64,000 bases of DNA. It comes from Chrysomallon squamiferum. Lineage: Eukaryota > Mollusca > Gastropoda > Neomphalida > Peltospiridae. The DNA lies in the NCBI GenBank assembly GCA_012295275.1, contig CM022676.1, forward strand, positions 16,029,207 to 16,093,206. Reading direction: 5' to 3'. The notes under the pieces are model-generated. The model was not told the DNA's origin. It worked only from the letters and a program-made list of their open reading frames with translations, and did no database searches. Shown here piece after piece: positions 1-12,294 of the stretch; position 1 is the first letter of the stretch; the number at the start of each line of letters is the position of its first letter. Both the position numbers and the translations under genes were made by a program.

Positions 1-305
1 TTTTATTTCTATAATGTGCTCTACATGACTGCCATTATGTTGAAAACACATTTCAGTGCGTGTCCTCGACTGCTGAAGAACAAGTTCAAGCTCAGCTGGA
101 GTTACGCTTGTAATGGTGATAGATTGCTTGAGATGATTTATGTTTTGTATTTTTCTTCATACACCATGGTCTTCAAATGCCCCCACAGGTAAGAATGAAA
201 CGGAGTGAGGTCTGGGATTGTGGAAAGCCATTCCACTGGACCACGCCGACCAATTCGCGCACCTGGAGATTCCCGATCTAACCACTGACGTACGTGAATA
301 CCAAA
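1..305 (-). pseudogene. Tc1/mariner-type transposase C-terminal remnant
   Basis: Read on the minus strand from about 305 to the left edge, the translation carries landmarks of the last third of a DDE (IS630/Tc1/mariner superfamily) transposase: VRQWLD, then GRRGPVEW, then IPDLTPF, then LWGHLKTMVYEEKYKT, followed by a TAA stop. Family proteins commonly have WPPRSPDLTP-x-D-x-LWG here. The final acidic residue position is not preserved as expected, and frame changes follow the stop, so it is dead. The first two thirds of the protein are not seen upstream. Family is recognised from motifs; the exact subfamily is not certain. Confidence 0.7.
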
Positions 306-1022
306 TTAATCACTACAATGTTAAAAACTATGTGTATGCAAACGTAGGGGACACCCTGTATATAATCCGGGTATTTGTTGTTTACTTATTCGTAGGCTCA
401 GCTATTTAAACACTTCACGATTAATTAATATAGGAAATATCCTTTACTCAGTGATCACAGGGACTATACAAATATGTTGATCTATATTAAAACTAATTCA
501 CTGTTTCTTCCTAGATGATTATATCATTGATTATGTACTAACAATTGATAATAAAATAATAATAATAGAAATAATAATAATAATAATAATAATGAGAAGA
601 GAAAACAGAAAGAAGGACAAGACCTGGAAGATAGACAACAACAAAAACAAAAAACAAAAAATAAGAAAGATAAGATATTTAGAAGAAAAACTGAATTGAG
701 ACGTATATTAACACATTTGTTGGTTTTAAATTTGAATAGGTTTCAGTACTTTAGCAATAAATTGTCCTCAAGATTTTCGTATTTCGCAAACAATTTTAGG
801 TCCTTTTTTAAAATGAAACAGAACACAGCGTGAAGAAAATATAGTGGAATAAATAAACAGGGTGTTACATTTACTACAAATATTCATAACAAACCAAACA
901 TTGAAGAATTTCTAACAGTTTTCATATTGCGTCATGTCATTCAAATTCTACATGTTTACCTTTATATACTGATAGAAGGAAAAACAAACACAACAAAAAA
1001 ATTTGATTTCTGTGCTGCGAAC
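306..1022. other. AT-rich non-coding stretch
   Basis: It holds short AAT runs near 555-595 and A-rich sequence near 600-680. No exon, RNA gene or element was recognised. It lies 3' of the minus-strand SRCR exons, but no transmembrane exon or stop-containing terminal exon for that gene could be picked out. Confidence 0.5.
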
Positions 1023-1198
1023 CTTCACAGAGTATCCCAACATCGTCATAGTGACTACAGTTATTGTTTCTCCAACCAGGAAAAACACACTGTTCAACAG
1101 ATCTTTCACTTCCTGTACACTCAAGATTATTTAACCATATTGGACCAGAACCTTCTCCAAAGTATGGGAAATTGCCAGAAAATATCGTAGCTCCCTCA
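1023..1198 (-). CDS. SRCR type D, second-half exon
   Basis: Intact 176-nt exon. Its acceptor is ttatatttcag and its donor is GAAG|GTTCGC. The translation starts [16 protein letters not shown], then [21 protein letters not shown] and VGILC, giving the four cysteines expected of the C-terminal half. It is closest to the exon at 37130-37305. It pairs with 1550-1694 upstream. Confidence 0.8.
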
Positions 1199-1297
1199 CT
1201 GAAATATAATTCAAAGAAAAGAAAGCCAACATTTTAAATGTATTTATTCAATCGTTTTATCAAAATTACCTTTAGAGCTAAGTATAATAGAATGAGT

Positions 1298-1376
<79 letters not shown>

Positions 1377-2491
1377 ATAGTAGTAGTACTTGCAATAGTA
1401 GTACCATTACTGACTGTATTACTAATAGAGATAGTTGTCGTGGTCCTCGTAAAGTTAAACTAGCAGTAGTAATAGTTAGAATAGTAATAGTAGCATTAGT
1501 TACGAACACTTTGGTAAAAAGGAATATAACAGAAAATATCTACTTTTACCGACTAAATCCCATCATAGAACACAGAACACCAGCGTCTCTTGTGTCAAAA
1601 CCATATTTACAAATTGTTCCCCACGTCTCGTTTACTTGAATCTCAACTCGTCCTTGGGTTGGTATTCCTCTTCCATTCACTAACCTCACTGGTACTGAAA
1701 TAATGATAGGTTCATATGCTTCTAGTGAGTTAGAGTAGTATAATTTGTTTAGAAGAAAAAAAATGTATATAAATATATCCTCTTATTTTGTATTGTAAAA
1801 AAAAATAAAAAAAAATAAAAATAAAGACATGATTTGATAATAAAAGTAAAGTTATAGAAAATGTTGTTATATTTCTAACACTAATTTGATCCCAGTTATT
1901 TTCATAAACTCGGAACAAAATAATAACAATAATCATAAAAATCTTTTATCATGACAGTCGTGTTCACAGTTTAGTTTGTAATATTGATACAGACGTGACT
2001 ATGACATTTAGTGATCTATGACTATCAACCCCTGTTTATGTGAGTGTGTGAGAGAAATCACACACTTAGCATTGTGATATTCTGATACGAACCATCGTTT
2101 CGTCAGACATGTAAAATACATCAATTATAATAACAAACATGACGACCTAAGTATCACAATTCTTCAGACATATCCTATATTGATCACTTTTAGTCTGTTC
2201 ACCAAATCTTTTGTTATCAGTAATTTTAACAATTCTATATAACTCTAGTTACAGCCATCGAAACAGCCGATTCCCACGTCTTGATTATGACTACAACTGT
2301 TGTCACCCCAAGCAGAGAATGAACAATAGTCTACACTTTCTTCATCTCCCTTACAGTCGAGTCCATCAAGCCAGATAGGTCCACTGCCTTGTCCAAACTG
2401 AGATGATGGATAGATGCTTGCTCCAAAACTGAAAGAACAACAACAATAATATACTACTTCTACTACTACTGTTACTACTACCACTACTACA

Positions 2492-2543
<52 letters not shown>

Positions 2544-4191
2544 ATAATAATAATAATAATAATAAGCGACATGCTGTCAGTGTCTAATGTTACTGGTATC
2601 ATGTCTAAGGGTACATAACACTATGACAAGGTTTATATATACGCCCTTAATGATACCGATTGTAAACTTTCAATTCCTTTTCCGTACCCTCTGTGTTCAT
2701 TTATTAGAATATATCGGCTGCTAAAGATAATTGTTTTTCTACTGATTATAATTACTAACGTGTATGTATCGTAGTTTTATTTTTTATTCTATTTCATATA
2801 TGGATATTAGATTATGTAAAGATCATAGACATATACAAATTAGCACTCTAATGAAATGCATTTAGTTTTTATAGGTAGAAGAAAAGTAACTAAAAGACTA
2901 CGTTATTTGCCTTATATTAATAATACTAATAATAAGATTAATACTAATATTAATACTAATACTACTAATACTAATACTAATAATAATAATATGGATCAAA
3001 GAAATGTGGAGCAAAAATAGAATTGTAAAACGTATTATATGGAAGTGATTTTTGCTAAACATAAAGTAATGAAGAAACGAAAGCAATAGACATATTATTT
3101 TAAGTAAGTTGATGTGTTCTCTAAATATAATCAGCAGAAATAAAAATATTTGAAACGATTATTTGTCTATTGTACAATACTCAATACTAAGTAAGTTGAA
3201 TCATATATCTCTTTATCAAGAAATTATATAATTTCGAGTTACAAAAAAGCAATTTGAGTAAACTAGATTTAGGAACCAGAAAAGAGATCAATATTGGTTT
3301 TATTTATAATCTTACAATATTATTTCTGTATGAGTATAATTAGCATTTAGGACGACATCACTGCAATGTCTTGATAGTTCTTATAAATTACAAAATTAGA
3401 ATAGATAATCAATTGAAATTTGATTTAAGATTCAGGATTTGTTCAATATCTGTGTACATTCTTGTGTATGAAAATCTATGATAACTTGAACTACAATGAA
3501 ATAATTTAGACAGTTTTCTGATATTCCATATAAATAGAAAGTTTTACAAAATACAGTAACGTTCATTTACCGATTAAACCCCAGCATGTAACAGATGACA
3601 GAAGCATCTCTATCGTCAAATTCATTATCACAGACAGTTCCCCATGTCCCGTTGTTTTCTACTTCAAGTCTGCCTCGTGTTGCAATTCCTCCTCCATTCA
3701 CCAGTCGAACAGAAACTGAAGTAAATTCAAGGAATGATTAAACGATAATTTGTAAATATCTTCAAAAAACAAAATGTCACTGTTGAGTACATTTCAAAGC
3801 TGTTTTTCCGCAAGCGTAACCACATAGAAACATCTGCATTATATAAATTCATACACAGAGAAAATATATTATTATTGTTATTATTATCAGAAATATAAAT
3901 AGTCTAGTCTTTATTTAATGTAAAACACGATTATCTATGAAGTAACTATATTACCAAAATTTCAACTGCTGGCAAAGTCGCGACATAATTGTCGTTACAC
4001 ACACTGACACCCAAAATTTTTGAAAACAGCAACATTCAAACGCATTCCCAGAGAGGTGAGAGAGAAAATTAGAGAGAGAGATGAGAGAGAGAGAGATGAG
4101 AGAGAGACAGTCAGAGACTTCAGTCCTTTCAGAGAGAGGCATTTATAAATAGAGAGAGACAGAGAGACAGAAATCAAATTTTATTTCTAAT

Positions 4192-4267
<76 letters not shown>

Positions 4268-6202
4268 TAAGGTATCATCAGTGTCAGAAGAAAAAGCTAA
4301 TGTTTTAACAGACAAACAGTCTATTCGGCTCTGTTTTAAACCCTTCATATTAATTTCAAATCCTCAAAGATTACAAACATATATATATAAGAAATAAACA
4401 AAAACAAAAAAACGAAGAAAAAACTATTATCATTAAATAAAATACAAAATATTCTTTGTAGGCAGCTAACAGTATGTACCCGTAATAAATATGTGGAAAC
4501 AAGCTTAACCGACATTATACAATAAAACATGTTTTGTTTTTCACTAAAGTGAACTTTAAAATGACCATATATGTTGTAAAATGGGGATAAAAAATATTAT
4601 GAAAAACAACGTACTGTGTGGGAAACAGCTAATTCCCAAATCCTGTTTATGACTGCAGTTTGTTTTACCCCAGTCATAGAAAGAACAGTGATTCAGTCCA
4701 TTTTCATCTTCAACACAGTTAACATCATCAACCCACACTGGTCCTGTTCCTTCTCCAAAGTGAGCATTCTTATACGACTTTGCGTTGAATCTAGGATTTG
4801 CAAAAAAACAAACTGAGTTGTATGATCTTCATTAGTAGAAATATTGATCAAGCTGTACTACGAGATAATTCAGATTTTACTTTACATTGTATAACAAATA
4901 TAAATGTGCTCCTTAACTGAAGGTAAGACTATCTTACGGACTGAATTCTAAAAATGTACAGAGAAAGCCTGCGTCTTTGTCGTCAAATTTGTCACCACAG
5001 ACAGTTCCCCATGTATCGTTAAGTTTGATCTCAACTCGACCCTGTGTTAGATTACCTCCACCATTGACTAGTCTGATAGACACTGAAATTGAGGATAAAA
5101 TATTTCATTCCGGTGTTTCCATAATCATTACATACAAATTTCACAGCAATTTCTTAATATTCTTGCTGACAAATTACATATATTAAATCGTTCGTGAATC
5201 TCTTTGCAATTTCAGATTACTTGAAACGTGTCGGTAGTGAAATTATTTCTCGATTTCCTGATGTTATTTTATTTTATATTTTCTTCAATTATTAATACTA
5301 TTAGGAGGCAATAATCAAAGATGCCGACTCAAAACCTATGAATCCTGACATCTGTAAATGATAAACAGGTCAGTCCAGTTCAGTTGCTAAAATTACCACT
5401 GTTTAGAATAAATTGACTGAATTCCGTATGTCACTGCATGTCCTTTTTAACGATCAGCTTGAAATTGTTACAGTATATTCTGCTATTACAGAGGCCATTT
5501 TTTCTAGCGATCAAACATATAACATCAAATTTGCAAATGTAATCTTTTCGACAGTAAGAATGATGAGCAAGTAAGTGAAATAAAATCAAATAAAATAAAA
5601 TGACACGTGTAAACTGACATTGACAGCTGATACCAACATCCTCCCTGTGACTACAGTCGTGTTTCCCCCAGCCAGGAAATGAACACTTTTCAACACTGTC
5701 TTCATCTCCATCACATCTCAGATCATCAAGCCATATTTGTCCCGTCCCTTGTCCAAAGTGAGCTCTTTGATATGGTGTAGAATTAAAACTAAAAGAAAAA
5801 GGAAAAAATATTTAATAAAATAATGTTTTGATGCTAAAAGGGTAGAGTAAATACTGCTAGGGTTATTGTCATTGTATTGTTATTATTATTATTGTTATTA
5901 TTATTAGTAGTAGTAGTAGTAGTCAAAAACAACGTGAAATATACACCACCACTAACTTTGATTATGTGTAAAATTATTTCTACGAATAATAGTTTTGCTT
6001 AACAATAAGTAATACATAAGAAAGAAATAAGTAAGTAAGCATATAAATAAAACAATTACCGACTAAATCCTAATGTGACATAAAACAGAAGCCACATTTG
6101 CGTCAAAATAATCATCACAAATTGTTCCCCACGTCCCGTTTACCTGAACCTCAACTCTACCTTGTGTTGGTTTTCCTCTTCCATTTACTAACCGTACTCG
6201 TA
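1023..6202 (-). CDS. minus-strand SRCR gene or gene fragment: four SRCR domains in eight exons
   Basis: Eight exons on the minus strand form four group A scavenger receptor cysteine-rich domains in the order A, B, C, D (5' to 3', high to low coordinate). Each domain is split into a first half (145 nt) and a second half (170-176 nt); all acceptors are AG and the donors used are GT. Domains begin and end in phase 1 and are split by a phase 2 intron. Group A SRCR domains (six cysteines, two exons) are typically extracellular ligand-binding modules of secreted or membrane proteins. No signal peptide is found upstream of 6202 and no membrane anchor downstream of 1023, and the 5'-most exon is frameshifted. 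It may be a partial gene continuing past the left edge or a decaying duplicate. The whole A-B-C part is mirrored at 8995-13847. Confidence 0.65.
1300..1388. repeat. (AAT)n(AGT)n microsatellite
   Basis: A pure AAT run grades into AGT. The Asn/Ser-rich and Leu-rich reading frames across it are low-complexity artefacts inside an intron. Confidence 0.95.
1550..1694 (-). CDS. SRCR type D, first-half exon
   Basis: Intact 145-nt exon between tttcag and CG|GTAAAA. It reads [19 protein letters not shown], then WGTIC, then [17 protein letters not shown]. Both first-half cysteines are present (WGTIC and VLC). The NET sequon is a possible N-glycosylation site. It ends in phase 2 and joins 1023-1198 to make one domain. 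Confidence 0.82.
2253..2428 (-). CDS. SRCR type C, second-half exon
   Basis: Intact 176-nt exon with acceptor ctttcag and donor GGCT|GTAACT. It reads [45 protein letters not shown]. It is the intact counterpart of the frameshifted exons at 13673 and 21182. Confidence 0.82.
2457..2566. repeat. (ACT)n(AAT)n microsatellite
   Basis: An interrupted ACT run is followed by AAT, in the intron between the C-type half exons. Confidence 0.95.
3571..3715 (-). CDS. SRCR type C, first-half exon
   Basis: Intact 145-nt exon between tttcag-type acceptor and CG|GTAAAT. It reads [19 protein letters not shown], an NGT sequon, [18 protein letters not shown]. It pairs with 2253-2428 across an intron of about 1.1 kb. 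The mirror copy is 12150-12294. Confidence 0.82.
4041..4261. repeat. GA-rich tract with (GA)n microsatellite
   Basis: Degenerate GA-rich DNA passes into a pure GA run from about 4190 to 4261. The Leu/Ser-rich minus-strand frames here are low-complexity artefacts. Confidence 0.95.
4615..4790 (-). CDS. SRCR type B, second-half exon
   Basis: Intact 176-nt exon, acceptor aaatcctag, donor ACACA|GTAC. It reads [48 protein letters not shown]. It is closely related to 38401-38576 and to the decayed 11224-11398. Confidence 0.83.
4938..5082 (-). CDS. SRCR type B, first-half exon
   Basis: Intact 145-nt exon, donor CC|GTAAGA. It reads [37 protein letters not shown]. The residues before the phase 2 junction are LEFSP where relatives have LGFS plus R or Q, so the normally invariant Gly is Glu and the junction residue is Pro. 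This may be mild relaxation of constraint. Confidence 0.78.
5619..5788 (-). CDS. SRCR type A, second-half exon
   Basis: Intact exon reading [51 protein letters not shown] placed the donor at CAAT|GTCAGT because it restores phase 1 and matches the exons at 9567 and 45198. The alternative GTTT four bases downstream would give phase 2. Confidence 0.78.
6060..6202 (-). pseudogene. SRCR type A, first-half exon with 2-nt deletion
   Basis: Splice sites (tttcag and CG|GTAAT) and sequence match the type A first half: [31 protein letters not shown]. Near the 3' end, relatives read Cys-His-Met-Leu-Gly-Phe, but here two bases are missing (143 nt instead of 145). That shifts the frame and destroys the junction. 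It is the 5'-most exon recognised in the minus-strand set. Confidence 0.75.
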
Positions 6203-6517
6203 CTGAAATAACAACATGCAAAATATGATCAACATATGATCAGTGATTTAGAATAGTATAATTTCTTCGAAAGATAAGAACAAAAGAAAAGAAATGCCAA
6301 TAAAACATATTTAAATGTTCTGTTGTAAAGAACGTAATTCTGTAATAAAATTAAAGTGACATGAGATTGTTTTATATGTCTAGTGTTGTTATAAATGTCA
6401 GTAATTAGTATTTTTAGCATTATTTTCATCACAGCTATTTTAATATTATTAAAACTATTACTCTGTTTTCACCATCACCTTTTTTTCTACCAACCTATTA
6501 CTTCTACACGTATTCTT

Positions 6518-6760
6518 GTTTTACTATAACTGTTATTGTGCTGTTTTTGCTCCTTGTGCTATTAGAGCTACTGGTGTAATTACTAGTTCTAGTATATATA
6601 TTACTGTTGCTAGTTTTACTATAACTGCTACTGTGCTGCTTTTGCTCCTTGTGCTAGTAGAATTACTAGTGTAATTACTAGTTCTAGTATAATTTTTACT
6701 GTTGCTAGTTTTACAATTATTGCTATTACGACTATTATATTTCCTTATTCTATTACTATT
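6518..6760. repeat. 95-bp tandem repeat, about 2.5 units
   Basis: The unit begins GTTTTACTATAACTG at 6518, recurs at 6613, and a more diverged start (GTTTTACAATTATTG) follows at 6708. Confidence 0.75.
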
Positions 6761-6951
6761 ACAACAACCACAGCTACTGGCACTAATACTAAATTATAAT
6801 TTTCAAACAATACTCTTAAGAAAAACAAATATATGAAATTAGTTTAGATTTAACTTACCAGTACTCGAGTGTGGAATGAAAATATTTATATAAAGAAAAC
6901 AGAAAAGTGAAATTGCTGTCCGCATTCCTGAGTGATTCTAGTGCATTATCT

Positions 6952-7055
6952 GAAATAATAATACTAATAATAATAATGATGATGATGATGATAATAATAA
7001 CAATAATAATACTAATACTAATACTACTACTACTACTAATAATAATAATAGTAAC

Positions 7056-7096
<41 letters not shown>
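6952..7096. repeat. (AAT)n/(GAT)n microsatellite
   Basis: Interrupted AAT, GAT and ACT runs. The Ile/Met-rich frame over it is not a credible gene. Confidence 0.95.
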
Positions 7097-8994
7097 CAAC
7101 GTCAATGGTAATAGTAATAACACTAACTGTTCATGAAATCCAAGCAGTCAGAAAAAATATGACATATTTTAATTCTAACTTCAAATTGTTTTCGCTCTCT
7201 CCAGTCTTTTTTCTTCCTATTAGAGCAGCCAATGAAATGTGTGTAAAACTCCCTAGAAGAAGGAAGTCAGTCTTGTTAAGTATTTCAACAAGCTGCATTG
7301 TTTTAAAAAGGACATATGTTACTATTGTTCATACAATATAAAAAAAAAAAATGGAAACATAAAATAAAGTTGTAACTTCTCAGTAATATTACTATATCTA
7401 TAGTTGTGAGAAAAAATAAATGATATATCATTACTTTTTTTTTTTCATTTTTAACGTTAATCCCGGAGATCTATGAAACTGTATTTCTTCAAATATATTA
7501 ATTTTCATTACACAAATAGAGATAATTTTATTGAATTAATAATTTGTATATGTATTTTACATTGAGGTTGTGCAGTCTCTATTAATAATATAGGGAAATT
7601 CAAAGTCAAGTAAAACCCGTATTAATAATAATAATAAATAAATAAATAAGCTTCGTCTAAAGTGAATATTAATGTTTAACATGCGTAGTACACTTTTGTT
7701 ATGTGAAAATAAGTGATGACGAACTCTTCAAGGTATTTTTGAACTCACTTCGACATATACTACATTCCTAACAAATCATACAATAGTAGATCATTTAGTA
7801 CAAATTCCATTATTCAGTCTCCTTTTCGGTTCGATACAGTTTGTTTTATACAGTCCAGTACGAATTCAAACAGGTTCTAAAAAAAACTATCCAACTAAAA
7901 TTCAACGTTCACATTACAAACTTGTAACTTCTGTAAGTATTATTGTTCATTGTAATTCGTTATCCATCCAGTTTCTCTCCATGTTTCCTTCAGATACTCT
8001 CATTGTAAAGTGTTTGGAGTTTCATTGTTACGAGGATAGTAGCAAGTCATCCTTATTACTAAAGTAGGTTAGACTTTACTAGAACTTAAATAGTAACTAA
8101 ATTCCGAAGAAAACTGGAACTTGTTAAATAAAAACGTTAATATTTGAGATTTTCTCAAATGTATTTCATAAATTAATTTCACTCTGATTAGTTTATTAGG
8201 TCGATATTAGACTGTGTTCTCCTGCGACAGTGCGTTCCCGAATATTGTCAATGTGCAAAGTCTAATCAGATGTATTTATGACAGAGAATATTCAAATCCT
8301 GAACTACATACACACATAGATTTACTCATACATACAAACAAAAACATAAATAGAAAGCGAACTCCTACCCTGATATTCAGATATGCGGACAGATATTTTA
8401 TTTTTCATCTTTCTTTATATAAATATTTTTATTCTGCACTCGAGTACTGGTAAGTTAAATCTAAACTAATTTCATATATTTGTTTTTCATCTTCTTCTTA
8501 AGAGTTCAATTTAGTAATTATAATTTAGTATTAGTGTTAGTAGCTGTGATTGTTGTAATAGTAATATAATAAGGAAATCTAATAGTCGTAATTGTAATAA
8601 TAGTAAAACTAGCAACAGTAAAATTATACTACTATTTGGAATTACAATACTAGCACTAGTATTAAAACTAGCAACAGCAGCAGAATAATAGTTATAGAAA
8701 AACAAGTATATATTTAAAAATAATAGCTTTGGTAGAAAAAAGTTATGAAGAAGAAACAGTAATAGTTTTAATAATATTAAAATATCTATGGTCAAATTAA
8801 TGTTAAAAATACTAATTACTGATATTTATAACAACACTAGGGTTGTAACAGAATCCATGGCTCTTTAATTTTATTACAAAATTACTGATTTTACAACAGA
8901 AAATTAAAATATATGTTAATTCACATTTCTTTTTTTTTCTAAGAAGTTATACTATTGTATCGCACTTATCATATTTAACATGATATTATTTCAG

Positions 8995-9138
8995 TACGAG
9001 TAAGGTTAATGAACGGAAGAGGAATACCAACACAAGGTCGAGTTGAGATTCAAGTAAACGGGACGTGGGGAACAATCTGTGATAAATTTTAGATGAGAAA
9101 GATGCTTCTGTTTTATGTCACATGATAGGATTTACTCG
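8995..9138 (+). pseudogene. SRCR type A, first-half exon with 1-nt deletion
   Basis: The acceptor (ttatttcag) and donor (CG|GTAG) are kept. It opens [19 protein letters not shown] and keeps WGTIC. One base is missing just after the codons for DKF, bringing a TAG into frame, and the exon is 144 nt instead of 145. It mirrors 6060-6202 but carries a different lesion. Confidence 0.78.
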
Positions 9139-9270
9139 GTAGTTGTTTTACTTACTTGTTTTTTATTTACTTATTTACTTTCTCATGTAGATGTAATTAC
9201 GTAGATGTGATTTCAACACAAAATCAAAGTTGGTAATGGTGTATATATCAGGTTGTTTTCAACATGATTC

Positions 9271-9280
9271 ATAATAATAA

Positions 9281-9323
<43 letters not shown>

Positions 9324-9324
9324 C

Positions 9325-9370
<46 letters not shown>
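9271..9370. repeat. (AAT)n microsatellite
   Basis: About 100 bp of AAT with few interruptions, in the intron between A halves. Confidence 0.95.
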
Positions 9371-9373
<3 letters not shown>

Positions 9374-9566
9374 TAATAAGCCTAGCAATATTTTAACAAC
9401 CCCTTTTGGTATCAAAGCATTATTGTATTAAATATTTTTTGAAATATTTTTTGAAACGAATCATTTTTGAAAACCAGGACTAAAATGAGGCTTGTTGATT
9501 GTTTTATAAAACCATGTTGTATTCTATTTGCTTTATTGTTCATATTTTTATTTTTTTTTATTTTAG

Positions 9567-9736
9567 TTTTAATGCTACACCATATCAAAGAGCTCACTTT
9601 GGAGAGGGAACTGGACAAATATGGGTTGATGATCTGAGATGTGATGCAGATGAAGACAGTTTTGAAAAGTGTTCATTTCCTGGCTGGGGGAAACACAACT
9701 GTGGTCACGGAGAGGATGCTGGAATCAGCTGTCATT
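9567..9736 (+). CDS. SRCR type A, second-half exon (intact cassette)
   Basis: Open 170-nt exon after ttattttag, reading [50 protein letters not shown]. The donor is CATT|GTCAGT by phase. It is intact, but its partner first half at 8995 is broken. Confidence 0.7.
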
Positions 9737-10673
9737 GTCAGTTTACACGCGACATTTTATTTTAATTTAATTTATTTTATTTTACTTTATTTTACTTACT
9801 TCTTCATCTATGAAAAAAACGTGTATCTTCTACAAATGATTACATTAGCAAATTTAATGTTGTTTCTTTAATCGTTAGGAAGCACCTTACCTCAGTAGCC
9901 GCAGAATATGTTGTGACGATATCAAACTGATTCATGAAAAAGACAGACAGTGACATATTAAATCCAGTCCATTTATTCTAAACAATGACAGTTTTAGGAA
10001 CTGAACTGGACTGACCTGTTTGGCTGTTATTGATGTCAGGGTTCAAAATGTTGAAGTTTCTATATTTGTTTAGTGCATGCTAATAATGATAGTAGTAGTA
10101 ATAATTGAAACAAACAAACAAACAATAAGTCAGAAAATGGACAAAATGTTTCACTATCGAGACAAAATCAAAATAATCTTAAATGAAATACAGATTCACT
10201 AATGATTTAATAAAATTAATGTGTTACCAAAATATTGAATAAAATTACTTTGAAATATGTATGTAATGATTCGCGCCAGTTTGAAAAGACCGGAATGAAA
10301 TATTTTATATTTTACTTCAGTGTAAACAGTTAGAAATACATCGATGTTCAGTTTACTTTGAATGTTTGTAATAAATTAAACAGCCGATTTATTTGTTCTA
10401 CTATATTATCTTCATGTTGTGTGCATTTTTCTTTAGAAAGAACCTAAACAAATTTTGGAATTTTTGTTTTTTAAATATTTCTATCAACACAACTTCAATG
10501 CATCAATCTTGAGATTACCGAAATCTGTTCAAAATAAGGATAATGAAACGTTTTAATTCCTAGTCTTATCAACTTAATTTTCTTCTAAACACCTTGAATC
10601 GAATCTTTCTTTTCTCTTAAATTTTTGTTGCTGTTGTTTATTTTCCACTTCCTCTCCTTCTTTTTCTTCTCGC

Positions 10674-10722
<49 letters not shown>
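10674..10722. repeat. (ATT)n microsatellite
   Basis: A pure ATT run. Confidence 0.95.
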
Positions 10723-10861
10723 AAATTAAAAAAAAGAAGAAAGTAAAACGTTTAATGTATCTCAAACTAATCAGGTGGAGTTGAACTAAAACTAAATTTT
10801 CATTTTAATATTTGAACAAAAATGAGTAATTTTCGCTATTTTCTTTTATTTTTTATTCCAG

Positions 10862-11006
10862 TGCCTGTCAAACTAGTCAATGGTGGAGGCATTCTAACAC
10901 AGGGTCGAGTTCAGATCAAACTTAACGATACATGGGGAACTGTCTGTGGTGACAAATTTGACGACAAACACGCAGGCTTTATATGTAAACTTTTATGATT
11001 CAATCA
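10862..11006 (+). pseudogene. SRCR type B, first-half exon with nonsense codon
   Basis: It reads [31 protein letters not shown], then CKLL followed by TGA where relatives have GGA (Gly). The donor position is GCAAG instead of GTAAG. GC donors exist, but the nonsense change makes this exon dead in frame. Confidence 0.8.
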
Positions 11007-11223
11007 GCAAGAATGTTTTATCGTTTCATTTAAACTCTTTAATTTATGAACAATGATAAAATATCAGCAAGTTTATATTTTCGATTTACAGAGTAAATGA
11101 AAAAAGCGAATTAAAATTTTTGTTTGAAATTAGCCAGTAGCACATCTTGACCAAATGTACAGTTCGATCAATGCTTGTACTAACCAACGTGAGATACCTA
11201 CGTTTGTGTTTTGTAAATCCTAG

Positions 11224-11398
11224 ATTCAACGCAAAGACGTATAAGAATGCTCACTTTGGAGAAGGAACATGACCAGTGTGGCTTGATGATGTTAACTGTG
11301 TTAAAGATGAAAATGGAGAAATCACTGTTCTTTCTATGACTGGGGTAAAAAAATTGTAGGGATGAACATGATTTGTGAATCAGCTGTTCACCACAGGG
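11224..11398 (+). pseudogene. SRCR type B, second-half exon, multiply broken
   Basis: It starts [15 protein letters not shown] after aaatcctag. A TGA replaces the Gly codon before PVW, a net one-base loss follows the ENG codons, and further stops follow. It is the most decayed exon in the mirrored block. Confidence 0.8.
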
Positions 11399-11606
11399 TA
11401 AGTAGTTTTTGTTAGTAGTATTTAGTCCATTGTTTAAAGTTTAATTTCACGAAAAACATAATAAGTTTACTGACTAATGCCGTTAGCTTTGTCATTAAGT
11501 AGTGTGTGTGTTATATATTTTTGATAAATTTAAATCTTTTTAATTAATATGTTGGCTCTCAATCCAAATCGAATACAGTTTTAGCTCTTTCTCTCACATT
11601 ACAGAT

Positions 11607-11712
<106 letters not shown>

Positions 11713-12149
11713 GGTGTGTGATTGTATAAAGGCAGATAAAAGACGGCTGTGGCCACAACGTTGACACTGTTAATATTTTGCTAGTGGTTTGTACAGCATG
11801 TTGCCTCTTGAAAGTTTCGTAATATAGATAGTGGAAAAACTATTTCTATGGCTTCTGGATATTGGAACGCTAATTTGATTTAACAAGATATCGGTATTTA
11901 TAAATGGTCGATGTGAAAGCAATGAATTTTATTTATCTGTGACTATCACCGCAGTCATATCGGATAGTATTACTAATTAAGTATATGTATATAGATATAG
12001 AAACATAGAGAGATAAACAAATAAATTAATATATGTGTGCATGTGTTTATTCATGTGGGAAAAACATCTTCTAACAATTTGGATAGTAAAACGTTTTTAT
12101 AATAATATTTATAAATTATCATTTAATTTTTTTCTTGAACTGATATCAG

Positions 12150-12294
12150 TTTCTATTCGACTGGTCAATGGAGGAGGAATTGCAACACGAGGCAGACTTG
12201 AAATAGAAAACAACGGGACATGGGGAACTGTCTGTGATAATGAATTTGATGACAGAGATGCTGCTGTCATCTGTTGCATACTGGGCTTTAGTCG
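12150..12294 (+). CDS. SRCR type C, first-half exon (intact cassette)
   Basis: Intact 145-nt exon, acceptor gatatcag, donor CG|GTAAAA. It reads [19 protein letters not shown], an NGT sequon, [18 protein letters not shown]. There is one extra cysteine (ICC) beside the conserved one. Its partner second half (13673) is frameshifted. Confidence 0.72.

Larger units (their letters stand above)
6203..8994. other. spacer and palindrome centre between head-to-head SRCR blocks
   Basis: The parts at about 6203-6930 and 8380-8994 are inverted copies of each other. For example, the stretch around CTCGAGTACTGGTAAGTTAA is near 8440 and its reverse complement is near 6860. The middle 1.4 kb is AT-rich. No TATA box plus signal-peptide exon like those at 19.6 and 26.6 kb was found for either direction. 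Confidence 0.6.

Noticed and set aside
218-409. 63-codon plus-strand frame
   Set aside because: It is antisense to a transposase remnant whose family motifs are on the minus strand.
927-1190. 87-codon plus-strand frame
   Set aside because: It is the antisense shadow of the type D SRCR exon at 1023-1198.
1297-1639. Open frames rich in Asn/Ser or Leu over trinucleotide repeats (also at 6907, 12.9-13.3, 16.9-17.4, 24.0-24.4, 29.9, 44.7 kb)
   Set aside because: They translate microsatellites lying in introns or intergenic DNA, with no domain, splice or start context.
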